Shown: positions 43,750 to 53,323 of the stretch, one piece after another
Position numbering within the stretch: the stretch's first letter is position 1
How the letters are laid out: every line of letters begins with the position of its first letter
Assembly: GCA_963696875.1 (NCBI GenBank)
Contig: CAVOLQ010000007.1
Span: 372,001 to 436,000 of the forward strand
DNA from: Albibacterium sp963696875
GTDB taxonomy: Bacteria > Bacteroidota > Bacteroidia > Sphingobacteriales > Sphingobacteriaceae
Length of the DNA stretch: 64,000 bases
Reading direction: 5' to 3'
Position numbers and translations under genes: made by a program
Notes under the pieces: model-generated
What the model was told of the DNA's origin: nothing
The model's database searches: none
The model's input: the letters and a program-made list of their open reading frames with translations, nothing else

Positions 43750-45045
43750 TTATGATTTTGACCAATTAGCTCGGTCAGATTGTGCGTATTTCCATGGTGC
43801 CCCGTTATTTTCTGTATTGCTAAACATTACATTGATAGGGGCAGGTGCTTGCGCTTCTTCCATTACGGCATATTGCCGTAGTTCCATAATGATTTGAAGA
43901 GGGCTTATATTTACAGGACACGCCTCTACACAAGCATTACATGTTGTACAAGCCCATAGCTCTTCTCGAGAAACGTAGTCGTCCAATAATGTTTTTCCAT
44001 CGTCTTGGAAGCTGCCGTTTTTATCTATATTTTCCCCGACTTCCGCAATGCGGTCGCGCGTGTCCATCATGATCTTTCGTGGTGACAGTAATTTACCAGT
44101 TATATTTGCTGGACAAACCGAAGTGCATCGACCACATTCTGTACATGTATAAGCATCTAGCAAGCTCTTCCAGGTTAAGTCGAAAACATCCTTCGAACCA
44201 AAACGAATTGTTTCTTCAGATACGACGGGTGTAAATGATGGATCAAGCATTGCCTTTACTTCATTGCTTACACTTTTCATAACTGGAGCTTCCCCTTGTG
44301 GTTCCAAATTGGAGAAATAGGTATTTGGGAAGGCCAATATGATATGTAAATGTTTGGAGTAAGGCAGGTAGTTTAAAAAAGCTAATACTCCAATAATATG
44401 TGCCCACCATGCTATTCGTTCTATCATGATTAATGTAGAAGTACTTTCAGGCAATATATTGAGAATCCATGAGCTAACTGGAAAGCTTCCTGCCAGAACG
44501 TAATTTGTTGCGCCAGCAAGTTGAAGTTTATGATCGGCTGCATTCATTGTAAAAAAAGCGATCATTAAAAATATTTCTGTGATCAGGATATAATTAGCAT
44601 CTGATTTTGGCCAAGACGTCATTTCCACCCCTGAAAAACGCTTTAGCTGGAGAATGTTTCTTCTAATTAGGAAGATAACACAGCCTAATAGGACGGACAG
44701 TGCCAACCATTCAAAAGTTGCAATTAAAAAGTTATAAAAACCTCCCAATCCTGAAAGGATGCGATGAGAGCCAAAAAGACCATCGATCACAATTTCCATC
44801 ATTTCAATATTGATAATAACGAAACCAGCATATACAAATAGATGCATTAATGCTGGGATCGGTCTTTTGAACATTTTTTTCTGTCCTAAAGCAACTAAAG
44901 TCATGGCGCGAAGGCGTTCCATCGGGCGATCATTCCTGTTTTCAGGCCTTCCCAGTTTTATGTTCCGTGTAATCTTTTTTGCTTTATATGTAAAAAGTGC
45001 AACCGCAGCAAAGAAGATGACAGCGAAGATTATTTGGCTAATCAT
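43750..45045 (-). CDS. Membrane Fe-S protein, HdrC-like with NarI-type membrane domain
   Basis: 431 residues. The N-terminal half has about five membrane spans, one carrying MKR-LMHLFVYAGF with a histidine suited to heme b ligation. The C-terminal half is a two-cluster ferredoxin domain, CTECGRCTSVCPA and CTTCNACVEACPV (with the usual C-x2-C-x2-C-x3-C spacing), linked by a hydrophilic loop. It resembles fused HdrE/HdrC proteins that pass electrons from the HdrB-like partner to the quinone pool. The two genes form a unit. Single promoter region upstream, 180 bp, shared divergently with the CWC protein. Confidence 0.88.
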   Translation of the reverse strand: MISQIIFAVIFFAAVALFTYKAKKITRNIKLGRPENRNDRPMERLRAMTLVALGQKKMFKRPIPALMHLFVYAGFVIINIEMMEIVIDGLFGSHRILSGLGGFYNFLIATFEWLALSVLLGCVIFLIRRNILQLKRFSGVEMTSWPKSDANYILITEIFLMIAFFTMNAADHKLQLAGATNYVLAGSFPVSSWILNILPESTSTLIMIERIAWWAHIIGVLAFLNYLPYSKHLHIILAFPNTYFSNLEPQGEAPVMKSVSNEVKAMLDPSFTPVVSEETIRFGSKDVFDLTWKSLLDAYTCTECGRCTSVCPANITGKLLSPRKIMMDTRDRIAEVGENIDKNGSFQDDGKTLLDDYVSREELWACTTCNACVEACPVNISPLQIIMELRQYAVMEEAQAPAPINVMFSNTENNGAPWKYAQSDRANWSKS

Positions 45046-45185
45046 GATTGAAAATGGTTTTTAAAGCTAAAGTAAGAATTTCTAAATATTATGCATGCAT
45101 AATGATTAATTAAAAAAACAAAAGTAGGGTTTAAAAGAATGAGAATTGAGAATATTGTCGTCTAATTAAGCAAATCATATATTTC

Positions 45186-45215
45186 TTGCATTGGAACATT
45201 TTTTATTTACCTTTA
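45186..45215 (+). promoter_or_regulatory. Candidate promoter of the CWC protein gene
   Basis: TTG (45186-45188), a 19-bp spacer and TACCTTTA (45208-45215). The last base of the -7 box deviates from consensus. The ATG begins 8 bp further on, so the leader is very short or absent. Confidence 0.45.
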
Positions 45216-45223
45216 TTTAAAAA

Positions 45224-45439
45224 ATGAGAATTATTAGCAAACATGAAACCATACTTTGCGAGCGTTGTCATACGTCTTTTGAGTGCAAAGCAAATTCGTC
45301 TATCCGTTGTCAATGCCGTCAAGTCGAAATAACACCTGAGGAAGCAGAATATATTGGTGAGAGTTTTGACTCTTGTTTATGTGCCGGCTGTTTGAATGAA
45401 TTGAAGAAAAGGTTTATTGAAAAAAATAGAACATCGTAG
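45224..45439 (+). CDS. Cysteine-rich CWC family protein
   Basis: 71 residues, with cysteines in the order C-x2-C (CERCH), C (ECKA), C-x-C (RCQC) and C-x-C-x2-C (CLCAGC). That pattern fits the CWC family of small zinc-binding proteins, whose function is unknown. A TTG-N19-TACCTTTA promoter lies directly upstream (45186-45215), leaving almost no leader before the ATG. Confidence 0.82.
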   Translation: MRIISKHETILCERCHTSFECKANSSIRCQCRQVEITPEEAEYIGESFDSCLCAGCLNELKKRFIEKNRTS

Positions 45440-45543
45440 TACTTTTGTTTCTATTATTCTTAATAAGAAAGCCCCAATCTGGAGTTTATAAATAAATATC
45501 CCTATTTTTACTTTTTAACAAAAAACAACAATATTATCGAAGA

Positions 45544-46287
45544 ATGAAATTACTAGAAGGAAAAACGGCACTTGTTACAGGTGCATCAAAAGGTATCGGA
45601 CGTAAGATAGCTGAAATATTTGCCGAACAGGGTGCGAATGTAGCTTTTACATATTTGTCGTCAGTTGAAAAGGGAGTCGAATTGGAAAAAGAATTGAAAG
45701 CCTTTGGAACGCGGGTTAAGGGATATCGCTCTGATGCATCGAAATTTGGAGAGGCAGAAGAACTTATTGCTTCCATCGTAGCTGATTTTGGGACTGTAGA
45801 TATTGTAGTAAATAATGCAGGAATAACAAAAGATGGTTTGTTGATGAGAATGACAGAACAGAATTGGGATGACGTAATTGATGTGAATTTGAAATCTGTG
45901 TTCAACGTAACTAAGGCGGCTTCAAAAACGATGATGAAAAACCGTAAAGGTGTTTTTATTAACATGAGCTCGGTTGTCGGTGTGCAGGGAAATGCTGGTC
46001 AATCCAATTATTCGGCATCAAAATCCGGAATCATTGGTTTTTCTAAGTCTATTGCTAAAGAATTGGGATCAAGAAATATTAGAACTAATGTGGTTGCTCC
46101 AGGCTTTATCCGTACTGAAATGACAGATGTATTGGATCCTGAGGTTGTAAAAGGTTGGGAACAAAATATTCCATTAAAAAGAGCGGGAGAACCAGAGGAT
46201 GTTGCCAATATGTGTTTATTTTTGGCATCGGATTTGAGTTCTTATGTTACCGGACAAGTATTTCCAGTAGATGGCGGAATGCTTTAA
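45544..46287 (+). CDS. fabG: 3-oxoacyl-ACP reductase FabG
   Basis: 247 residues, the standard size. The cofactor motif is TGASKGIG at 12-19; the catalytic residues are S143, Y156 and K160 in SSVVGV and YSASK, with NNAG at 90-93 in place. It reduces 3-oxoacyl-ACP to 3-hydroxyacyl-ACP with NADPH in fatty acid elongation. In this window it is the only ketoreductase, so it could also serve the polyketide operon 24 kb upstream, which has a ketosynthase, dehydratase and enoyl reductase but no ketoreductase. The gene itself looks like ordinary housekeeping. Confidence 0.92.
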   Translation: MKLLEGKTALVTGASKGIGRKIAEIFAEQGANVAFTYLSSVEKGVELEKELKAFGTRVKGYRSDASKFGEAEELIASIVADFGTVDIVVNNAGITKDGLLMRMTEQNWDDVIDVNLKSVFNVTKAASKTMMKNRKGVFINMSSVVGVQGNAGQSNYSASKSGIIGFSKSIAKELGSRNIRTNVVAPGFIRTEMTDVLDPEVVKGWEQNIPLKRAGEPEDVANMCLFLASDLSSYVTGQVFPVDGGML

Positions 46288-46348
46288 TACCATAGTTTAT
46301 TATCAATTTGGGGAACTTAAATAAAAACGCAAAATAAAATATTAGGAT

Positions 46349-47074
46349 ATGAATGGAAATCGTTTTATTGCCCCAGCTTTAATAATAGGCTTAGCTGCAG
46401 TGATTGCTACTTTTATACTAGCAATCACTGCATCAAATATTAAAGATAACGATCAAAGTATCACTACTACTGGTTCTGCAAAGCAAGTCATTGTTTCAGA
46501 TTTAGGAATCCTGCATGGTATAATTAATGTTCAAGCTGCTTCAGCTAAAGAAGCTTATCAACAACTTCAGGTTGCGAAGCCCATCGTGTTGAATTACTTG
46601 AAAAGCAAAGGCTTTCCTGAAGAAGCGATAGAATTTCAGACCAGTAATACCTATCCTAACTATCAATATAACCAAAATGGTCAACAAATAGGAATTAGCT
46701 CTTATACCACTTCACAGAGTGTTAGTGCTTCATCCGCCGATGTCAACAAAGTAAAGGAGGTCTCTTTAGAGATCAGTTCTTTGATTGAACAAGGCGTAAA
46801 TTTTATGGTAAACTCACCTGAATATTATTATACTAAATTAGGGGATATTAAGATTGAAATTCAAGCTGAGGCGGCTAAAGATGCGATGACAAGGGGGGAG
46901 CGAATTGCTGCTGCTACCGGACGAAAGCTGGGAGCATTAAGGAGAGCAAGGATGGGCGTTATTCAAATTACGCCAGAAAACTCGAATATGGTGTCTGATA
47001 TGGGTATTAATGATGTTTCCTCGATCCGCAAAGAAATTACCGCTGTTGTTAATGCTGACTTTTCTATAAAATAA
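46349..47074 (+). CDS. SIMPL domain-containing protein
   Basis: 241 residues. A single membrane span near 10-30 anchors an exported SIMPL domain: TTTGSAKQVIVSDLGILHG, a middle part with YNQNGQQIGISSYTTSQSVSASS, and the last third with the repeating AAAKDAMTRGERIAAATGRKLG pattern typical of the family. The name comes from a signalling partner in animals; bacterial members sit in the cell envelope and their role is unknown. It follows fabG by 61 bp and is convergent with divIC. Confidence 0.88.
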   Translation: MNGNRFIAPALIIGLAAVIATFILAITASNIKDNDQSITTTGSAKQVIVSDLGILHGIINVQAASAKEAYQQLQVAKPIVLNYLKSKGFPEEAIEFQTSNTYPNYQYNQNGQQIGISSYTTSQSVSASSADVNKVKEVSLEISSLIEQGVNFMVNSPEYYYTKLGDIKIEIQAEAAKDAMTRGERIAAATGRKLGALRRARMGVIQITPENSNMVSDMGINDVSSIRKEITAVVNADFSIK

Positions 47075-47088
47075 TCCTTATGAGCGAT

Positions 47089-47388
47089 TTATTTCTTGTC
47101 GTCTTCTACGATGATGTAAATATCCTCGTTCTCTTTTTTCATGAGGTATTTTTCACGTGCAAATTTCTCTAACTTTTTAGGGTCACTACTGAGCTCTTCT
47201 AAACTTTCTTCTACTTTGGAGATCTCTTTTTCGTAAAACTGTTTTTCTGCTTCTAGGTTTTTCCTTTGTTTAGTATAGTGCATTTGGGAGGATAAATCAT
47301 TGCGATCGAAGAATAGCATCCAGACAATAAATGCTAAAGAAGTAATTGCAAATTTATTCTTAACAATGAAGAGTACACGTTTAAGCAT
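47089..47388 (-). CDS. FtsB/DivIC-like septum formation initiator
   Basis: 99 residues: a short cytoplasmic end, one membrane span (about 12-27) and a coiled-coil domain of 60 residues with heptad pattern (QRKNLEAEKQFYEKEISKVEESLEEL), ending in the family's KFAREKYLMKKENEDIYII. This is the layout of FtsB/DivIC, which with FtsL and FtsQ activates septal peptidoglycan synthesis. It is read in the same direction as eno but after a terminator, so it needs its own start. Confidence 0.9.
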   Translation of the reverse strand: MLKRVLFIVKNKFAITSLAFIVWMLFFDRNDLSSQMHYTKQRKNLEAEKQFYEKEISKVEESLEELSSDPKKLEKFAREKYLMKKENEDIYIIVEDDKK

Positions 47389-47474
47389 ATAACAAACTTA
47401 GATAAAATTTCTGTATTTATAATCGTTTGCAAAATAAATACAAATTATTCATTAGTGTTTAAAATGTTGTTTAA

Positions 47475-47515
47475 CAAAAAAGCGATCCCACTAAATTTGT
47501 TTTATCGGGATCGCT
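47475..47515 (-). terminator. Intrinsic terminator of eno
   Basis: AGCGATCCC (47481-47489) and GGGATCGCT (47507-47515) pair perfectly; on the minus strand the stem is followed by a T-run. It lies 49 bp past the eno stop. Confidence 0.87.
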
Positions 47516-47564
47516 GATTATGGTTGATTTTTAGGATTGTGTTATTGGCAATGTGTTTAAGATT

Positions 47565-48851
47565 TTATTTTAAGAATTTAAAAGAGTTTCCTAAAAACTT
47601 GGCATTGCTTCCTAATTCCTCTTCAATACGTAAAAGTTGGTTATATTTTGCAATTCTATCTGAGCGTGATGCTGATCCTGTTTTGATTTGGCCACAATTT
47701 AAAGCTACGGCTAAATCGGCAATCGTATAGTCTTCGGTTTCGCCAGAACGGTGACTCATTACCGAAGTAAAGCCGTTATTTTGCGCCAACGAAACGGCAT
47801 CGATAGTCTCAGTTAAAGAGCCTATCTGGTTGACTTTCACTAAAATAGAATTTGCAATATTTTTCTCGATACCGGTTTTTAAACGATTGACGTTTGTAAC
47901 GAATAGATCGTCACCTACTAATTGTACTTTGTCACCAACCGCCCGAGTCAATGCTTCCCATCCAGCCCAATCGTCTTCATCTAAGCCATCTTCGATCGAA
48001 AGAATTGGATATTTCTTTGTCCAATCGATCCAGTAGTTAACTAATTCTTCAGAAGTGAACTGTCTGCCGTCAGAATTGAAAGAATAAATTCCTGTTTTGG
48101 CGTCATAGAATTCAGAAGCTGCCGCATCCATAGCAATATAAACATCTTGTCCCGGTACAAATCCGGCTGTTTCGATTGCTTTTAGAACCGTTTCAATGGC
48201 TTCCTCATTGGATCCGATGTTAGGGGCAAAGCCACCCTCATCACCAACGTTGGTAGAGTAACCCTTTTTCTTTAGTACATCTTTGAGGTGATGAAAGATT
48301 TCTACTCCCCATCTTAATGATTCTGAAAAAGTAGAAGCTCCTGTCGGCATTACCATGAATTCTTGGAAATCAATTTTATTATCCGCGTGCTCACCGCCAT
48401 TTAGGATGTTCATCATCGGTATAGGTAATGTATTGGCATTAACACCTCCAACATACCGATACAAAGGCTGAGCGCTCTCTTGTGCGGCAGCTTTAGCAAC
48501 AGCTAAAGACACGCCCAAGATTGCATTTGCTCCGATTTTAGCTTTGTTATCAGTGCCATCGATTTCAATCATTAATCGGTCGATCGCATTTTGCTCAAAT
48601 ACGTCGATGCCTATTAGTTCAGGAGCCAGCGCATTGTTTACGTTCTTAACCGCATTTAGCACCCCTTTGCCCATATAAACTTTTTTGTCCGCATCTCTAA
48701 GTTCTACAGCTTCGTATTTTCCTGTAGAAGCACCAGAAGGAACTGCTGCTCGGCCCAGAAAGCCATTTTCTGTAATAACATCTACTTCGACTGTTGGATT
48801 GCCACGCGAGTCTAAAATTTGTCTAGCATGTACATTGGTTATTAAGCTCAT
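47565..48851 (-). CDS. eno: Enolase
   Basis: 428 residues. Motifs of the octameric enzyme are present: HARQILDSRGNPTVEVDV, AVPSGASTGKYEAVELRD, the catalytic base region GDEGGFAPN, SIEDGLDEDDWAG with a metal aspartate, QLVGDDLFVTN and SHRSGETED. It converts 2-phosphoglycerate to phosphoenolpyruvate in glycolysis. It starts 83 bp after carA in the same direction, a common order in relatives, and ends at a strong terminator. Confidence 0.97.
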   Translation of the reverse strand: MSLITNVHARQILDSRGNPTVEVDVITENGFLGRAAVPSGASTGKYEAVELRDADKKVYMGKGVLNAVKNVNNALAPELIGIDVFEQNAIDRLMIEIDGTDNKAKIGANAILGVSLAVAKAAAQESAQPLYRYVGGVNANTLPIPMMNILNGGEHADNKIDFQEFMVMPTGASTFSESLRWGVEIFHHLKDVLKKKGYSTNVGDEGGFAPNIGSNEEAIETVLKAIETAGFVPGQDVYIAMDAAASEFYDAKTGIYSFNSDGRQFTSEELVNYWIDWTKKYPILSIEDGLDEDDWAGWEALTRAVGDKVQLVGDDLFVTNVNRLKTGIEKNIANSILVKVNQIGSLTETIDAVSLAQNNGFTSVMSHRSGETEDYTIADLAVALNCGQIKTGSASRSDRIAKYNQLLRIEEELGSNAKFLGNSFKFLK

Positions 48852-48934
48852 ATTTTTATTTATTTTTTTTAATGTATTAATCGAATTTTAAAGATAGTGT
48901 ATAAACTACACTTAATTTATTAGTTGACAGAAAA

Positions 48935-50035
48935 TTATTTTCCCAGCATTTGAATAAAATCACTGAATAAATACCTGGAATCGTGTGGACCGGGAGAAGC
49001 CTCGGGATGGAATTGTACAGAAAATGCATTTTTTCCTTTTACGCGAATTCCTTCTATTGTATCATCATTCAGATTGCGGTGCGTAATTTCTACTAATTCA
49101 GAGTTTTCCACATCCTTTGCAATAAGTCCAAAGCCATGGTTCTGACTTGTTATTTCACAGCTATTCTTAATTAGGTTTTTTACTGGATGATTTGTTCCTC
49201 GATGTCCATTAAACATTTTCTCGGTGCCAATTCCATTGGCTAACGCAAGAATTTGATGACCCAAGCAAATTCCAAAAAAAGGTTTGTCCGTTGCTAACAT
49301 TTCTTTTACAAGCTGCACTGTTTTCGGCATAGCAGAAGGGTCTCCAGGGCCATTTGAAACGAAATAACCATCAGGATTCCATGCATTTATTTCTTCAATG
49401 GTACTATCAACTGGGAATACCTTCACTAAAACATCCAAATCTGCAAAATTCCTAAGTATATTTTTCTTTACTCCTAAATCTAGTACGGAAATTCTATATT
49501 GTGCATTTTCGTCGCCATAATAGTAAGCTTTTTTAGTTGATACTTTAGAAGATAACTCCAGGCCTTTCATTGACGGGACTTGTTTGAGTTTTTCTTGCAG
49601 CATATCAATATCGACTGCTTCTGAGGAGATTACTGCATTCATTGCACCCTTGTTTCGGATGTGTCGAACCAGGGAGCGGGTATCGATGTCAGAGATTCCA
49701 ACTAGATTTTCATCTTCAAAAAAGTTCTGGATAGACTTGTCTGACATTTTGCGACTATAGGCGATATTATAATTTTTACAAACGAGGCCAGCAATTTGAA
49801 TCTGATCGGATTCTCCTTCCTGGTTATTGATACCATAATTACCAATATGTGCATTTGTTGTTACCATTATTTGTCCAAAATAAGATGGATCAGTAAAGAT
49901 TTCCTGGTAACCGGTCATACCGGTACTAAAACAAATCTCACCCATAGTGGTTCCGATTTTCCCTGCGGCCTTTCCGTGATAAACGGTACCATCTTCTAAA
50001 AGTAAAATAGCGGGCAGTTTCGTGTAGTTGGTCAT
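48935..50035 (-). CDS. carA: Carbamoyl-phosphate synthase small subunit
   Basis: 366 residues. The N-terminal domain (LLLEDGTVYHGKAAGKIG, GMTGYQEIFTDPSY) is followed by a class I glutamine amidotransferase domain with the nucleophile in FFGICLGHQILALA and the histidine-glutamate pair in VQFHPEASPGPHDS. It supplies ammonia from glutamine to the large subunit, carB, which is not in this window, for pyrimidine and arginine synthesis. Full length and complete. Single gene at the head of the carA-eno pair. Confidence 0.96.
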   Translation of the reverse strand: MTNYTKLPAILLLEDGTVYHGKAAGKIGTTMGEICFSTGMTGYQEIFTDPSYFGQIMVTTNAHIGNYGINNQEGESDQIQIAGLVCKNYNIAYSRKMSDKSIQNFFEDENLVGISDIDTRSLVRHIRNKGAMNAVISSEAVDIDMLQEKLKQVPSMKGLELSSKVSTKKAYYYGDENAQYRISVLDLGVKKNILRNFADLDVLVKVFPVDSTIEEINAWNPDGYFVSNGPGDPSAMPKTVQLVKEMLATDKPFFGICLGHQILALANGIGTEKMFNGHRGTNHPVKNLIKNSCEITSQNHGFGLIAKDVENSELVEITHRNLNDDTIEGIRVKGKNAFSVQFHPEASPGPHDSRYLFSDFIQMLGK

Positions 50036-50269
50036 TTTTTAATATTGATTTGTACTATAATAACGTTGTTTCATAAGTGGTGAATTGTGCAGAATTCTCT
50101 GCCAAAATTAAAGGCAAAAAAAATGGCCTAATGGCCAAAAATGTTAATTTAAAAAACGATAGATTGGGTAAAAATCCGTTTGTATTTGACTTTATAATGA
50201 ACCAGGGAACTTCATTTTTCACAAAGGACAAAGCTAAATAATTTTATTTGAAAGCTGAAATAAAAAATA

Positions 50270-51741
50270 TTAAAGTTGTTTACGTAATCTTGCTACAGGG
50301 ATATTCATTGATTCTCTATACTTTGCAACGGTTCTTCGGGCGATTGTATATCCTTTTTCCTTTAATACTTCAGTGAGCTTCTCATCAGCAAGTGGTTTTC
50401 GTTTGTCCTCATTCTCAATGCATTCTTCCAAGATTTTCTTTACCTCCTTGTTTGAAACTTCCTCGCCACTATCGGTTTGTATAGCTTCGGAGAAGAACGA
50501 TTTTAACAAAAACGTTCCAAATTCGGTCTGCACATATTTTGAATTAGCAACTCGGGAGACTGTTGAGATGTCCATCTCCACTCGATCGGCAATATCTTTT
50601 AAAATCATGGGTTTTAAATCTCGCTCGTCCCCGGTGAGGAAAAAATCATACTGGTATTGCATGATTGCATTCATCGTTTTCAATAATGTTTGCTGCCTTT
50701 GTTTAATGGCATCGATAAACCATTTTGCAGAATCCAGTTTTTGTTTAACAAACTGGACAGCCTCCTTCATTTTTTTATCTGTTTTTGAAGATTGGTCGTA
50801 ATGCTCAAACATGTCTTGGTAAGAGCGGCTAATTCTTAATTCAGGAGCGTTTCTGGCGTTTAGTGTTAAAGTTAAAATTCCCTCATCATTACTAATGTGA
50901 AAATCGGGTATAATGTGGATAGATTTTCCAGAGTGGAGCCAGAGTCTCCTGGTTTAGGATTAAGTTTTAGGATTTCATCAATGATGTTTTTTAATTCGTC
51001 AGAGTTTATTCCTAAAATGCGCTCTAATTTATCGTAATGTTTCCGAGTGAATTCTTCAAGATGGTTTTCGACAATTTGGATCGCTTTGCTAATCACATAG
51101 CTCTCGGTATCTTTCTTTCTCAATTGAATTAATAAGCACTCTTGCAAATCACGAGCAGCAATACCCGGAGGGTCAAATTGTTGTACTTTATAAAGTACTT
51201 CTTCTACTTCTTGCTCAGTAGCAATTATATTTTGTGAAAAGGCTAAGTCATCTATTAGAGAGGACGTAGAACGTCGTAGATAGCCGTCATCATCAAGACT
51301 CCCGACAATTTGTTGACCAATAAGAAATTCCTGCTCTGTTAAATCAAGAAGATTCAATTGGTTATTTAAATTTTCGAAAAATGAGTTTTGAACTGCAATT
51401 GGCATTTCTTTCCGATCTTCATCATCATCGTGGCTAAATGTCCCAAAATTGCTATAGTTACTAATGTCGTCGTCTTGAAGGTATTCTTCGACATTAAACT
51501 CTTCATTGTCGCTGGTTTGTTCTTCGTTTGTTATTTTGTCCTCCGGATCTTTATCAGGATAGTCCTCCGAAGGTTCATTCATATCTGCAAGACTCATATC
51601 TTCGAGAGCAGGATTTTCTTCCAGCTCCTCTTTAATGCGAGCATCTAGAGATACCGTTGGCACCTGTAACAGTTTGATAAACTGTATTTGTTGAGGTGAT
51701 AATTTCTGAAGTAATTTTTGTTGTAAACTTTGTCTAAGCAT
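50270..51741 (-). pseudogene. rpoN: RNA polymerase sigma-54 factor, one frameshift
   Basis: Joined, this is a 490-residue RpoN. The N-terminal activator-binding region is MLRQSLQQKLLQKLSPQQIQFIKLLQVP, followed by an acidic linker. The core-binding domain is FDPPGIAARDLQECLLIQL. The DNA-binding part is intact: the helix-turn-helix VEMDISTVSRVANSKYVQTEFG and the RpoN box ARRTVAKYRE near the end. The break is near 50919, between TLENLST and IIPDFHISNDEG, with one or four bases missing. Sequence error is likely. Sigma-54 needs enhancer-binding activators; none are in the window, and no -24/-12 promoter was found. Confidence 0.9.
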
Positions 51742-51912
51742 AATTTAATACCACAAACTTACACTAAAAATGTAAGTTTTTATTTGTTTGACTTAATTAT
51801 TGAAGCTAAATATCTAATTATTATAAATAATTCATTCATTTATAAATAAAAGACTTGCTTTGTAATGAAATTATTGTCAAATTAGATTAGAATTAACCAG
51901 TTGAATTAAGAT

Positions 51913-52308
51913 ATGGGTTTTGTCAAAGAATTTAAAGAGTTTGCCATGCGCGGAAGTGTGGTGGACTTGGCGATCGGGGTAGTTATTGGAGCCGCTTTCG
52001 GGAAAATTGTTACCTCCATGGTGGATGACTTGATAATGCCAGTGATAGGATTTATAACCGGGGGCATCGACTTTTCAGAAATGAAGTACATATTAAAAGC
52101 AGCTGATCCTGCGCATGAAGTTGCAGCAGTAAGTATTAATTACGGCAATTTTATTAATACTGTAGTGCAATTTTTGATTATTGCGTTTGTTATTTTCTTG
52201 GTTATTAAAGGTATCAACTCCTTAAAACGAAGCCAGCCAGCACCTAAAGCACCTACCAAAGAAGAAGCACTTTTAATGGAGATTCGTGATTTATTGAAGA
52301 ATAGGTAG
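51913..52308 (+). CDS. mscL: Large-conductance mechanosensitive channel
   Basis: 131 residues. The N-terminal amphipathic helix (MGFVKEFKEFAMRGSVVDLAIGVVIGAAFGKIV) leads into the first membrane span and pore; the second span is near 78-100, followed by the C-terminal bundle (EEALLMEIRDLL). It opens under membrane tension to release solutes upon osmotic down-shock. Normal length. Single gene, divergent from rpoN. Confidence 0.95.
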   Translation: MGFVKEFKEFAMRGSVVDLAIGVVIGAAFGKIVTSMVDDLIMPVIGFITGGIDFSEMKYILKAADPAHEVAAVSINYGNFINTVVQFLIIAFVIFLVIKGINSLKRSQPAPKAPTKEEALLMEIRDLLKNR

Positions 52309-52380
52309 GAGACCGAATCGGTTTTTTTCTTGCTGTAGATTTAAGAATTTTTGTTTTTATTGAATTTATTTATATCAATG

Positions 52381-52412
52381 TTTGATATTCCCCTGATTTA
52401 ACTTTACATTTG
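52381..52412 (+). promoter_or_regulatory. Promoter of the rpmH operon (TTTG-N20-TACATTTG)
   Basis: TTTG (52381-52384), a 20-bp spacer and TACATTTG (52405-52412) are an exact match to the Bacteroidota consensus. The leader before rpmH would be about 43 nt. Confidence 0.8.
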
Positions 52413-52461
52413 CATTCTTGTTTTCAGAATCAGATTATTTAAAAGAAATATATAAAGCGTC

Positions 52462-52620
52462 ATGAAAAGAACATTTCAGCCCTCACAACGTAAACGAAGA
52501 AACAAACATGGTTTTAGAGAGCGCATGAGCACGGCAAATGGTAGAAGAGTTTTAGCTGCAAGAAGGGCTAAAGGAAGAAAAAGATTGTCTGTTTCTGACG
52601 ATCGTCGTCATAAAGCATAG
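52462..52620 (+). CDS. rpmH: 50S ribosomal protein L34
   Basis: 52 residues, MKRTFQPSQRKRRNKHGFRERM then STANGRRVLAARRAKGRKRLSV. This is the highly basic bL34 with the standard N-terminus. It heads the classic rpmH-rnpA-yidD group. It is short enough to be missed by gene finders with a 60-residue cut-off. An excellent promoter lies upstream. Confidence 0.97.
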   Translation: MKRTFQPSQRKRRNKHGFRERMSTANGRRVLAARRAKGRKRLSVSDDRRHKA

Positions 52621-52677
52621 GTTATTTGGTCATTTTTGCTTTACGCCCATTCTTTTGGATGCAACAAGCAATAAGCG

Positions 52678-53085
52678 ATGAAAGCCAATTCCTTTAAAAA
52701 AGAAGAACGTTTATGCAATAAAAGACTCATTGAGCAATTATTTCAAAAAGGTTCTTCTTTTCATTTATACCCTTTTCGGTTTGCATTTCTTCCCTCAAAA
52801 GAAATTACAGTTCCTGCTCAGGTGTTAATTGCTGTTCCTAAAAAGCGTTTTAAACGTGCCGTTGATAGAAATTTATTAAAGCGGCGAATTCGTGAAGGAT
52901 ATCGTATTTTGAAGCAGGAATATCTATATACTCTTCTGGATCACCGACAAGAAAACGTTCTTTTTTCCATTCAATATATCGGAAAAGAGATTCATGACTA
53001 CAGTTTTATAGAGCTTAAATTAAAGGAGACCTTACTTAAATTTCAGGATGAGTATGCTAAACTTCATTTGGGAAAAGATAATTAA
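52678..53085 (+). CDS. rnpA: Ribonuclease P protein component
   Basis: 135 residues. The family features are NKRLIEQLFQKGSSFHLYPFRF, VLIAVPKKRFKRAVDRNLLKRRIREGYR (the conserved RNR-like basic helix) and a C-terminal strand. It assists the RNase P RNA in 5' maturation of tRNA. It follows rpmH by 57 bp and overlaps yidD by 38 bp. Confidence 0.95.
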   Translation: MKANSFKKEERLCNKRLIEQLFQKGSSFHLYPFRFAFLPSKEITVPAQVLIAVPKKRFKRAVDRNLLKRRIREGYRILKQEYLYTLLDHRQENVLFSIQYIGKEIHDYSFIELKLKETLLKFQDEYAKLHLGKDN

Positions 53086-53302
53086 AGCTTTTTTCGCTTT
53101 TTTATTCTTGCTTATAATAAAAATATATCAGCTATTTATTTCTCCCCTTTTTAGCGGCTCTTGCCGTTTTACTCCGACTTGCTCGAGTTACGGAGCAATG
53201 GCAATTAAGAAGTATGGCCCTTTTAAGGGAGGGTGGCTTACCTTGAAAAGGATAGGCCGTTGCCATCCTTGGGGAGGGCATGGACACGATCCTGTTCCTT
53301 AA
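53048..53302 (+). CDS. yidD: Membrane protein insertion efficiency factor YidD
   Basis: 84 residues with the YidD pattern: IKIYQLFISPLFSGSCRFTPTCSSYGAMAIKKYGPFKGGWLTLKRIGRCHPWG. The three conserved cysteines and the closing GGHGHDPVP are in place. A second in-frame ATG six bases downstream could also start it. The long overlap with rnpA means coupled translation. It helps YidC-dependent insertion of inner-membrane proteins. Confidence 0.93.
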   Translation: MSMLNFIWEKIIKAFFAFLFLLIIKIYQLFISPLFSGSCRFTPTCSSYGAMAIKKYGPFKGGWLTLKRIGRCHPWGGHGHDPVP

Positions 53303-53323
53303 TTTATTTATCTTTGTCTTATT

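Noticed and set aside
50900..50930. rpoN frame change as recoding
   Set aside because: Bases are missing at a non-repetitive site, no slippery heptamer is present, and truncation would remove the DNA-binding domain.
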